Assembly: GCA_030592835.1 (NCBI GenBank)
Contig: JAUVIJ010000146.1
Span: forward strand, 1 to 5,067
Source: Candidatus Cloacimonadota bacterium
GTDB taxonomy: Bacteria > Cloacimonadota > Cloacimonadia > Cloacimonadales > TCS61
Direction: 5' to 3'
DNA length: 5,067 bases
A model generated the notes under the pieces. That model saw only the letters and a program-made list of their open reading frames with translations. It made no database searches and was not told the DNA's origin. The first letter of the stretch is position 1, and each line of letters starts with the position of its first letter. Positions 1-5,067 of this stretch are shown in pieces. The position numbers and the translations under genes were made by a program.

Positions 1-759
1 TCGATTTCATTGACGCTGGAAGAAATCTCTGCTGGTGTCGATAAGAAAATCAAGATCGGAGTAATGGACAGTTGTGAAGCCTGTGAGGGAAGCGGGTCAG
101 CGGATAAACAGACTAAAACCTGTCCTCAGTGCCGGGGAACTGGTCAGGTTATGCAGACAACCAGATCGTTATTCGGTCATATGCAGATGGTTACAAATTG
201 TCCAACTTGTCGTGGTCAGGGAAAAATAATTGAGAACCGTTGTCATAAATGCAATGGAGAAGGTCGAGTCAATAGCAGTAAAACCGTAAATGTCCATATT
301 CCTGCTGGTGTTACCAAAGGTCAGTATATCAGATTGAAGGGTCTGGGAAACAAAGGAAAATGGAATGGTCAATCCGGAGATATTCTGGTTTTAATCAGGG
401 AAAAGGAGCACAATATTTTCGAAAGAAATGAGGCAGATCTGATCTGCCAGTTCCCGATCAGTTTTTCCCAGGCAGCTCTGGGAGCCGATATCTCGGTACC
501 GACACTTTCCGGTAAGATTAAAATGAAAGTTCCGCCTGGAACTCAATCTGGAAAAGTCTTCAGGATGAAATCACAGGGACTACCTCATATAAATAGTGTC
601 TATCGTGGTCATCTTTATGTAAAGGTGATCGTAATAACACCGTTAAGGTTAGGTTCTGAGGAGAAAAAGCTTTTCACGGATCTATCCAAATTCGATCAGA
701 AAAATCAATTGAAACCGGAGAAAAGCTTCTTCAAAAAATTCAAGGATTTTTTCGTCTAA
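1..759 (+). CDS. dnaJ: Chaperone protein DnaJ (Hsp40), 3' part only
   Basis: This is the C-terminal two thirds of DnaJ, the co-chaperone that delivers unfolded substrates to DnaK and stimulates its ATPase in the cytoplasm. The reading frame is open from base 1 (Ser-Ile-Ser-Leu-Thr-Leu-Glu-Glu), so the J domain with its HPD motif and the Gly/Phe linker lie off the left edge; the TTG at 10 is an internal Leu codon, not a start. All four zinc-binding CxxCxGxG repeats are intact: CEACEGSG (73-96), CPQCRGTG (121-144), CPTCRGQG (199-222) and CHKCNGEG (241-264), typical of a type I DnaJ. The two beta-barrel substrate-binding domains follow, with recognisable blocks VHIPAGVTKGQYIRLKGLG, QAALGADISVPTLSGKIKMK and VPPGTQSGKVFRMKSQGLP. 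The end is a short basic/aromatic tail, KKFKDFFV. grpE and dnaK would be expected upstream but are not visible. A terminator follows directly. Identification is near certain. Confidence 0.97.
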   Translation, partial: SISLTLEEISAGVDKKIKIGVMDSCEACEGSGSADKQTKTCPQCRGTGQVMQTTRSLFGHMQMVTNCPTCRGQGKIIENRCHKCNGEGRVNSSKTVNVHIPAGVTKGQYIRLKGLGNKGKWNGQSGDILVLIREKEHNIFERNEADLICQFPISFSQAALGADISVPTLSGKIKMKVPPGTQSGKVFRMKSQGLPHINSVYRGHLYVKVIVITPLRLGSEEKKLFTDLSKFDQKNQLKPEKSFFKKFKDFFV

Positions 760-777
760 ATTATGAAATGAATAGAG

Positions 778-808
778 AAATGTCACTCACAGGCTGGGTG
801 ACATTTTT
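778..808 (+). terminator. Intrinsic terminator after dnaJ
   Basis: A nine-base perfect stem AAATGTCAC (778-786) / GTGACATTT (798-806) can be extended inward by U787-G797, C788-G796 and A789-U795 to a 12-pair hairpin with the loop CAGGC. It is followed by a short T run (804-808, partly in the stem). It starts 18 bases after the dnaJ stop. Its 3' end lies only 20 bases before the rsmE ATG, so it should end the dnaJ message, or act as a leaky attenuator for the genes that follow. Confidence 0.85.
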
Positions 809-814
809 CGTTAT

Positions 815-822
815 AGGAAGGA
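815..822 (+). promoter_or_regulatory. Ribosome binding site of rsmE
   Basis: AGGAAGGA ends six bases before the ATG at 829. It supports this start, which also gives the normal RsmE N terminus. The site lies only seven bases after the terminator hairpin. Confidence 0.75.
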
Positions 823-828
823 AAATCC

Positions 829-1566
829 ATGCCATCTTGTTATTTGCCTAAGTTAACGATCAAGGATAAATCAGCCAGGATAGAAGGTGAGGAATTCCAT
901 CACCTTTACCACGTTTTCCGAAAAAAGACGGATGATGAGATTATGTTGACCAGTGGTAATGGTATATTAGCCCGGGCAAAGATCACCTCTATAGAAAAAA
1001 GATCCATGACTGCAAATATTATTACCAGTGAAGAAATTATCAAGTCTAATTCGATTGTGGCAGCAGCTTTTTCCCTGCTGAAAAATAAACACGATCACTT
1101 GATCGTAGAAAAGCTGACAGAACTTGGTGTTAAGGAGTTCTTTCCTATTATCTGCGAACATACGATCCGAAAAAATTCTGATAATATTCTCGATAAATTA
1201 ACTAAAGTTGCAATATCGGCGATTAAACAATGTGATAATGCATTTCTGCCCCGGATAAATCCGGTGATGACTCTGGAAAAATTTATTGTTGGTATAGAAG
1301 AGAAAGATTATGAGTTGATCATTGCTCTGGAAACAGGTGAAGACCGACTTTTAAGTGATATTCTTATTGAAAATGGTAAACGTAATATCTGTTTTCTAAT
1401 CGGTCCCGAAGGAGGTTTTTCCCCGGAGGAGATCAGGTTCATAAAAGAAAAAGAAATAAAGACATTTACACTGGGAAATCATGTACTCAGGGCGGAAACG
1501 GCTGCTATTACCACAACTGCACAGATTATCGGGAATTACCTGCAACAGGATCCCGGTTTTTATTAA
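829..1566 (+). CDS. rsmE: 16S rRNA (uracil1498-N3)-methyltransferase RsmE
   Basis: RsmE transfers a methyl group from S-adenosylmethionine to N3 of U1498 in 16S rRNA of the assembled 30S subunit. The product has 245 residues, normal for the family. An N-terminal PUA-like RNA-binding part (about 1-70) contains the HHLYHVFRKKTDDEI block (residues 24-38; family form HHLxxVLRxKxGD). A SPOUT-type trefoil-knot domain follows, with EKLTELGV (94-101), the SAM-loop motif IGPEGGFSPEEI (191-202) and the knot signature LGNHVLRAETA (215-225). Two positions depart from the commonest family forms: EHT at 110-112 instead of ERS, and KQCDN at 133-137 instead of KQSxR; similar variants exist, to my memory, in Bacteroidota-like RsmE, so activity is still expected. 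The dnaJ-rsmE adjacency is common in bacteria, often with prmA between, which is absent here. The next gene starts 11 bases after the stop, so the two are probably co-transcribed. Confidence 0.95.
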   Translation: MPSCYLPKLTIKDKSARIEGEEFHHLYHVFRKKTDDEIMLTSGNGILARAKITSIEKRSMTANIITSEEIIKSNSIVAAAFSLLKNKHDHLIVEKLTELGVKEFFPIICEHTIRKNSDNILDKLTKVAISAIKQCDNAFLPRINPVMTLEKFIVGIEEKDYELIIALETGEDRLLSDILIENGKRNICFLIGPEGGFSPEEIRFIKEKEIKTFTLGNHVLRAETAAITTTAQIIGNYLQQDPGFY

Positions 1567-1570
1567 AAGG
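1565..1570 (+). promoter_or_regulatory. Ribosome binding site deciding a TTG start
   Basis: AAAAGG overlaps the rsmE stop codon (1564-1566) and ends seven bases before the TTG at 1578. The next in-frame Met is residue 57, after the first membrane helix, so the TTG is the best start. The weak codon and modest site suggest low, coupled translation. Confidence 0.55.
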
Positions 1571-1577
1571 TTCTGAG

Positions 1578-3185
1578 TTGGATTCGAAGTTCCATTTCCT
1601 TCGAGCATTCAGTAAGCGCCAGATTAATAGAAAACAGAGATTTCTAAGAAATCTGATAGCACTGCTCATTATCATTATCATAATTGTCCTGATTGTAACT
1701 ATATCTATTATAACCGGGGCTAGAAAAGAAAGAATTACAACTGTTATGCAGAAAAGAATGGATCAGACTCTAACCGATTTTAAAATACCCTTGGAGCTGG
1801 CAAAACAGAATAATCTCCTTCTTTATAAATGGGGTAGAACCGGTGCTATCGATCTTGAAGCAAATGTTGATGAATTCGATTCCAGTCTCATCCCCCTGAT
1901 GGAAGGATCCCCCTATCTCGATTTTCTGTATATCAGCAACAGAGTTGATCTTCATTACAGTTTGTTCAGATCCGGCAGTGCCTGGAAGGGAACTAAGTCC
2001 GTGGATTTGAATACTGAGGATTTTCTCTCGGAACTGGGTGTCGATCCTGATAAATTTAGAAAAGACCATTTAGATTTTGGCATCATGGATTCCATTACAA
2101 TTAGAACGGACAATTTTCGCTGGTTATTAACTGACAGTGAAAACAGTTTGGGAACCCGATTGTTACTATGTTATGCAGAATTATCGATTTCATTATCAGA
2201 TAGTGTTAATAATCCACTGTTGATCATTTCGGGTATCAATATAGACAAACTGATAGCAGATATCAGTGGTCGTGGTTATAGAGACAAAGGTAAGCTGACT
2301 ATTATTTCTGATCTAAGCAGGATAAAACCTACGGGTGTACAGGATAATACTTCTGTTAGAAATGAGAGTATAACAGATTCGGTGAGGAGTGAAAATGATC
2401 TCTTCGACCTGGCTCTGCAATACTGGTTGAATTCAAAGGTTGTAGACGGTCCATATCTTTTCAGACATGAAAACAGTAACTGGTGGGGACTGTTAGACAG
2501 GATAGAACTCCGATCGGCACCCTTTGTATTTCTGGCTATTCAACCGGAAGACGACATTATGCAGGACATTATTCAGGAAATGAAGCGTGAACGTTATTTA
2601 TACGGATTAGTGGGTCTGATCATAATTCTTATATCAATGATAATTATCTTAATTGGTATCAGGGGATATAATCGTATTCCCGGGGATTTCAGTTCAGAAA
2701 TTTCGATGGGTGGGATCGATTTGGATGGTTTGATTGCTACAGGCGAAAGTGAGATCCTGGAATTCAAATCAACTTTACGTTGGAATCTGAAGACCAATAA
2801 ACCGGACAGGGAAATTGAACTTGCTGTTATGAAAACCATAGTTGCTTTTCTGAATTCTGAAGGAGGAATTCTTCTGGTCGGTATCGCAGATGGTGGTAAG
2901 GCTGTCGGTATCGGAGCGGATGGATTTTCCAGTAATGATAAATTCCTGCTCCATTTCAATAATCTGATTAAGAATCATATTGGTCTCGAGTTTGCCAGTC
3001 TGATCGATTTTGAGATTTGCGATTATAAAGGAAAACAGATTCTGATCGTCAGATGTGAAAAATTTTCGGAATCAATGTTTCTCAGACATGAGGAGAATGA
3101 GGATTTTTACATCAGGGTAGGTCCCGGAAGCCGAAAATTATCGACAAAGAAAGCCATTAAATATATCAGTTCTCGTAAAGAGTAA
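1578..3185 (+). CDS. Membrane-anchored Cache-like sensor with cytoplasmic Schlafen AlbA_2 domain
   Basis: A 535-residue protein with receptor layout. A basic N terminus (residues 1-25) precedes a very hydrophobic helix (26-46, including a run of six Ile), predicting the N terminus inside. Residues about 48-340 should lie outside the cytoplasmic membrane. This part resembles a double Cache sensor: a long helix at the start, SPYLDFLYIS (111-120), the strand-helix NPLLIISGINIDKLIADI (212-229), KLTIISDLSRI (239-249), and near the end WWGLLDRIEL then FVFLAIQPEDDI (316-327). A second helix (341-361) returns to the cytoplasm. Residues about 386-525 are an AlbA_2 domain (formerly AAA_4; Schlafen family): GESEILEFKS (389-398), FLNSEGGILLVGIADGG (424-440), DKFLLHFNNLIKNHIG (454-469) and FYIRVGPGSRKLS (510-522). 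There is no kinase, HAMP, GGDEF or methyl-accepting part, so AlbA_2 is the only apparent output. Membrane topology and AlbA_2 are secure; Cache is a resemblance; the ligand and function are unknown. The gene ends seven bases before the next one. Confidence 0.85.
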   Translation: MDSKFHFLRAFSKRQINRKQRFLRNLIALLIIIIIIVLIVTISIITGARKERITTVMQKRMDQTLTDFKIPLELAKQNNLLLYKWGRTGAIDLEANVDEFDSSLIPLMEGSPYLDFLYISNRVDLHYSLFRSGSAWKGTKSVDLNTEDFLSELGVDPDKFRKDHLDFGIMDSITIRTDNFRWLLTDSENSLGTRLLLCYAELSISLSDSVNNPLLIISGINIDKLIADISGRGYRDKGKLTIISDLSRIKPTGVQDNTSVRNESITDSVRSENDLFDLALQYWLNSKVVDGPYLFRHENSNWWGLLDRIELRSAPFVFLAIQPEDDIMQDIIQEMKRERYLYGLVGLIIILISMIIILIGIRGYNRIPGDFSSEISMGGIDLDGLIATGESEILEFKSTLRWNLKTNKPDREIELAVMKTIVAFLNSEGGILLVGIADGGKAVGIGADGFSSNDKFLLHFNNLIKNHIGLEFASLIDFEICDYKGKQILIVRCEKFSESMFLRHEENEDFYIRVGPGSRKLSTKKAIKYISSRKE

Positions 3186-3192
3186 GAGGAAA

Positions 3193-4935
3193 ATGAACAG
3201 GATAATTGAAAAAATAGCGGCAGCGGTTATAGGAACTGAGTTCGAAGGAAATACTTACGTTGTAGGTGGTTATGTCCGTGACCTAGTTATGGAAAAGATT
3301 TCCAGTGATATAGATATCGTTGTGTCTCTAAAAAAGGGAGGGATCAAACTGGCTGGTTTTCTGCATGACCAGGGAATTGCATCCCGACCGGTCTTGTTCA
3401 GTAATTTTGAAACAGCATCTACTATGATCGATGACTGCAAGGTCGAATTTGTTATGACTCGCAGGGAATCTTACCGCAACTATGATCGCAAACCCGATGT
3501 GTTTCCGGGTTCTCTGAAAGAAGATGTCTTCAGAAGGGATTTTACCATAAATTCTTTACTAATGGATATTTGTAGAAAGGATATAATCGATCTCACAGGT
3601 TCAGGTAGAAAGGATATTGAGAAGAAATTAATACGATCTACAACTGATCCGGAAGTAATTTTTGCAGAAGACCCTCTGAGAATGTTGAGAGCAATTCGCT
3701 TTGCCGTAAATCTCGGATTTGAAATAGAAGAAGAAACAGCCAAGGGAATCCTGAAAAATGCAGGCATGCTGGAGTTTATATCCTGGGAAAGAAAAAGGGA
3801 TGAAATCGACAGGATTCTTCTTAGTCTTTCACCTGCAAAGGGTATCCGGATGATTTTTTCCTATAATTTGATCCGTAACCTTATTCCTGAAATGATGAAT
3901 TTATACGGTCTTGCTCAGAATAAGTATCATGATCAGGATGTCCTCGAACATACACTGTGTGTTCTAAATAAGACTCCTGAGATATTATCGGTTCGTCTGG
4001 CTGCGCTTCTGCATGATATCGGTAAAGCGGGTTCCTGTAAAGTGATCAGACAGAAGACCCATTTTTACGGTCATGAAAAATTGGGTTCAGAAATTACTGG
4101 TAAGGTTTTACGTCGCTTGAAATACTCACGAAGTTTCATCCTCCTGGTGAGAAAGCTTGTTCAGAATCATATGCGGTTCAAGCAGTCCGGAAAAGATGGA
4201 GAAATAGTGTCCGATAAAATCCTCAGGAAAACATTGACAGAGATCGGTGATGATCTGGATAATCTGCTGTTACTTGTAGAGGCAGATAATTTCTGTCATG
4301 CAGTTGATTACAGGTTACCCGATCAGGTTCCGGGCTTAAGAAAGCGGTTTGCAATTATTAAGAAAGAACGCAGTGGAAAAACCTTACCTTTGAATGGAAA
4401 GGATATTATTGAACATTTCCAGATCAGAACAGGTGAAGCGGTAGGAAAGCTGCTTACAAAAGCACAAGAGATCTGGCACGAACATCCCCGGTGGGATAAA
4501 AAAAAGATATTAGAAGAGATTAAGTTCAAGGAGGATACCATGGAAAATAATGAAAGTAAAGTTACCAAAACAACAAGAGATGCTGTAAAAAAAGCTTATG
4601 ATGTAGGAGAAGATGTTGTCAAAGCATTAAGCAGGATTACAAAGGAAATAGTTCATACTGCAAAAGAAGAGGATCTGTCTAACAAGGAAAAGGTACAAAA
4701 ACTCGCCAGAGAAGCTCTGGAAGGTGCTAAACAAGGCGCAAAATCAGCTCAACCGGAAGCTGAAGAATTTCTGAAAAAAGCTGGTAAAACCATAATCGAT
4801 GCTATTAAAATAGCTGCTCCAAAAATTGCCCATTTCACCCATGGAGCCCTAAAGGGTGTATATGAGGGAGCTAAAGACGTTTATGATGAAAAACATCTGG
4901 AAGATAAGAAAACAGAAGAGAAAGAAAAGAAATAA
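3193..4935 (+). CDS. cca: HD-domain tRNA nucleotidyltransferase/poly(A) polymerase fused to a Lys/Ala-rich helical tail
   Basis: Residues 1-445 form a complete class II nucleotidyltransferase, which adds or repairs the tRNA 3' CCA end (or adds A residues to RNA). Visible are YVVGGYVRD (22-30) with the GG motif, the metal-binding SDIDIVV with Asp39 and Asp41, RRDFTINSLLMD (114-125), the nucleotide-selecting EDPLRMLRAIRFA (159-171; Glu159, Asp160, Arg163) and ISWERKRDEIDRIL (196-209). An HD phosphohydrolase domain follows with ALLHDIGKAG (271-280; His274, Asp275), His294 in FYGHEK and His326 in VQNHMRF. The usual C-terminal block LPLNGKDII (398-406) and last helix end near residue 445, where the family normally stops. 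The frame instead continues through residue 580 into the helical domain described separately at 4540-4935. Whether the enzyme adds CCA, only A, or only CC cannot be read from sequence; cca is the most neutral symbol and pcnB-like is the alternative. The start at 3193 leaves 24 residues before GG, which is normal; the Shine-Dalgarno-like AAGAGGA (3184-3190) is close to the ATG and overlaps the preceding stop, suggesting translational coupling. Confidence 0.9.
   Translation: MNRIIEKIAAAVIGTEFEGNTYVVGGYVRDLVMEKISSDIDIVVSLKKGGIKLAGFLHDQGIASRPVLFSNFETASTMIDDCKVEFVMTRRESYRNYDRKPDVFPGSLKEDVFRRDFTINSLLMDICRKDIIDLTGSGRKDIEKKLIRSTTDPEVIFAEDPLRMLRAIRFAVNLGFEIEEETAKGILKNAGMLEFISWERKRDEIDRILLSLSPAKGIRMIFSYNLIRNLIPEMMNLYGLAQNKYHDQDVLEHTLCVLNKTPEILSVRLAALLHDIGKAGSCKVIRQKTHFYGHEKLGSEITGKVLRRLKYSRSFILLVRKLVQNHMRFKQSGKDGEIVSDKILRKTLTEIGDDLDNLLLLVEADNFCHAVDYRLPDQVPGLRKRFAIIKKERSGKTLPLNGKDIIEHFQIRTGEAVGKLLTKAQEIWHEHPRWDKKKILEEIKFKEDTMENNESKVTKTTRDAVKKAYDVGEDVVKALSRITKEIVHTAKEEDLSNKEKVQKLAREALEGAKQGAKSAQPEAEEFLKKAGKTIIDAIKIAAPKIAHFTHGALKGVYEGAKDVYDEKHLEDKKTEEKEKK
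4498..4505 (+). other. A8 run at the end of the enzyme part (possible slippage site)
   Basis: Eight consecutive A residues encode Lys-Lys and the first two bases of a third Lys codon near residues 436-438. Losing one A would bring in a TAG at 4511-4513; gaining one would bring in a TAA at 4521-4523. Both stops lie just before the internal Shine-Dalgarno at 4528. A8 runs are known places for RNA polymerase slippage and for sequencing or assembly indels. The sequence as given is in frame, and the in-frame tail (KKKILEEIK) fits the family's last helix. Confidence 0.5.
4528..4534 (+). promoter_or_regulatory. Strong internal Shine-Dalgarno inside the cca frame
   Basis: AAGGAGG, essentially the full anti-16S complement, ends five bases before an ATG at 4540. 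This is the best ribosome binding site in the window, better than those of rsmE, the sensor gene or cca itself, and it sits within a coding frame exactly at the border between the enzyme and its extra tail. Confidence 0.8.
4540..4935 (+). CDS. Small Lys/Ala/Glu-rich helical protein, in frame with and inside the end of cca
   Basis: A 131-residue product (residues 450-580 of the long frame) that probably starts independently from the AAGGAGG-ATG signal. I do not recognise the family with confidence. It has no Cys or Trp and contains 25 Lys, with many Ala and Glu, predicting amphipathic helices: TTRDAVKKAYDVGEDVVKAL, then EKVQKLAREALEGAKQGAKS, then EFLKKAGKTIIDAIKIAAPK, then HGALKGVYEGAKDVYDE, and a highly charged end EDKKTEEKEKK. 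Gly-Ala-Lys steps (EGAKQGAKSA and YEGAKDVYD) recur. No signal peptide or membrane helix is evident. The pattern resembles phasin-like or DUF6781-like helical proteins, and more loosely histone-H1-like tails; all are guesses. The ordinary arrangement would be a separate gene just after cca; here no stop codon separates them, so the protein may exist free, as the enzyme's C-terminal domain, or both. A terminator follows 20 bases after the stop. Confidence 0.6.
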   Translation: MENNESKVTKTTRDAVKKAYDVGEDVVKALSRITKEIVHTAKEEDLSNKEKVQKLAREALEGAKQGAKSAQPEAEEFLKKAGKTIIDAIKIAAPKIAHFTHGALKGVYEGAKDVYDEKHLEDKKTEEKEKK

Positions 4936-4955
4936 AATCATCTGAATAAACTTTT

Positions 4956-4987
4956 AAAGCCCTCTGTAGTTTCGGAGGGCTTTTTTT
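4956..4987 (+). terminator. Intrinsic terminator closing the rsmE-sensor-cca unit
   Basis: The stem AAAGCCCTC (4956-4964) / GAGGGCTTT (4975-4983) is perfect and can extend inward through U4965-G4974 and G4966-C4973, leaving the loop TAGTTT. A run of seven T residues (4981-4987) follows. It starts 20 bases after the cca stop. On the other strand the U tract would be poor, so it mainly acts on + strand transcripts. Confidence 0.92.
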
Positions 4988-5031
4988 AATGAATTTAACA
5001 TGATTGTTTATCTTTGGGAGATAGAAAAAAT

Positions 5032-5060
5032 TTGACTCAATTAAAATATTGCATGGTAAT
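5032..5060 (+). promoter_or_regulatory. Weak candidate promoter for a gene beyond the right edge
   Basis: TTGACT (5032-5037, five of six to the -35 consensus) is followed after 17 bases by GGTAAT (5055-5060, four of six to TATAAT but lacking the important second-position A). It lies in AT-rich DNA just after the terminator, where a promoter for the next gene would be expected. No start codon with a ribosome binding site is visible before the window ends. Confidence 0.3.
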
Positions 5061-5067
5061 TGATCAA

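Noticed and set aside
10..12. TTG as the start of the first gene
   Set aside because: The frame is open to the window edge and the residues before it match the DnaJ family, so the gene simply begins upstream.
709..769. Possible rsmE promoter near the dnaJ end (TTGAAA at 709-714, or TTCAAG at 739-744 with TATGAA at 762-767)
   Set aside because: TTGAAA has no acceptable -10 at 16-18 bases, and the second pair matches only three and four of six consensus bases. Too weak to annotate, though a promoter somewhere here is expected.
1655..1715. AT-rich, repeat-like stretch with repeated ATTATCATTATCAT units
   Set aside because: It encodes the run of Ile residues in the first membrane helix, which explains the repetition; no direct repeat array or regulatory site is needed.
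2594..2959. A 121-residue open frame on the minus strand inside the AlbA_2 coding region
   Set aside because: It lies wholly over a well-supported domain, has a low-complexity Pro/Ile/Ser composition typical of antisense shadow frames, and no ribosome binding site or family motif was seen.
3480..3767. A 95-residue minus-strand open frame over the nucleotidyltransferase core
   Set aside because: It is antisense to conserved catalytic motifs and shows no recognisable protein features; treated as a shadow, as are the other minus-strand frames at 169-372, 967-1161, 1396-1608, 1770-2069, 2775-2978 and 4323-4568.

Overview
The window carries four genes on the + strand. It is compact and AT-rich (about 40% G+C by eye). 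It looks like a bacterial chromosome core segment with one unusual membrane protein and one unusual gene fusion. I see no RNA genes, mobile elements, CRISPR arrays or plasmid features. The organism cannot be named with certainty. The RsmE sequence (EHT and KQC in place of the more common ERS and KQS, followed by a LPRINP stretch) reminds me of RsmE from the Bacteroidota/FCB side of the tree. This, with the low G+C, suggests an uncultured FCB-type or similar Gram-negative lineage, but that is inference from memory.

Layout: positions 1-759 hold the 3' part of dnaJ (Hsp40), which enters from the left edge and ends at a strong intrinsic terminator (778-808). From 829 to 4935 three genes follow almost without gaps: rsmE (16S rRNA m3U1498 methyltransferase), then after 11 bases a TTG-started 535-residue membrane protein with a Cache-like outer domain and a cytoplasmic Schlafen AlbA_2 domain, then after 7 bases an HD-domain tRNA nucleotidyltransferase/poly(A) polymerase of the cca/pcnB class. 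The unit closes with a second strong terminator (4956-4987). The last 80 bases are non-coding apart from a weak promoter-like pair.

Two things stand out. First, the nucleotidyltransferase frame does not stop where its family normally ends (about residue 445). It runs on into a 131-residue Lys/Ala/Glu-rich helical domain, and that domain has its own near-perfect Shine-Dalgarno (AAGGAGG) and ATG inside the long frame. An A8 run lies 34 bases before that ATG, and a one-base slip there in either direction would stop the enzyme just before the internal start. The tail may therefore be made as a fusion, as a free small protein, or both.

Second, the membrane protein joins an apparent extracellular ligand sensor to an AlbA_2 domain, a fold linked to RNA and tRNA binding or cleavage in Schlafen proteins, and lies between an rRNA-modifying gene and a tRNA 3'-end gene. 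A working idea, unproven, is a translation-linked stress unit: chaperone next door, rRNA modification, a membrane sensor with a possible RNA-acting output, and tRNA 3'-end repair.
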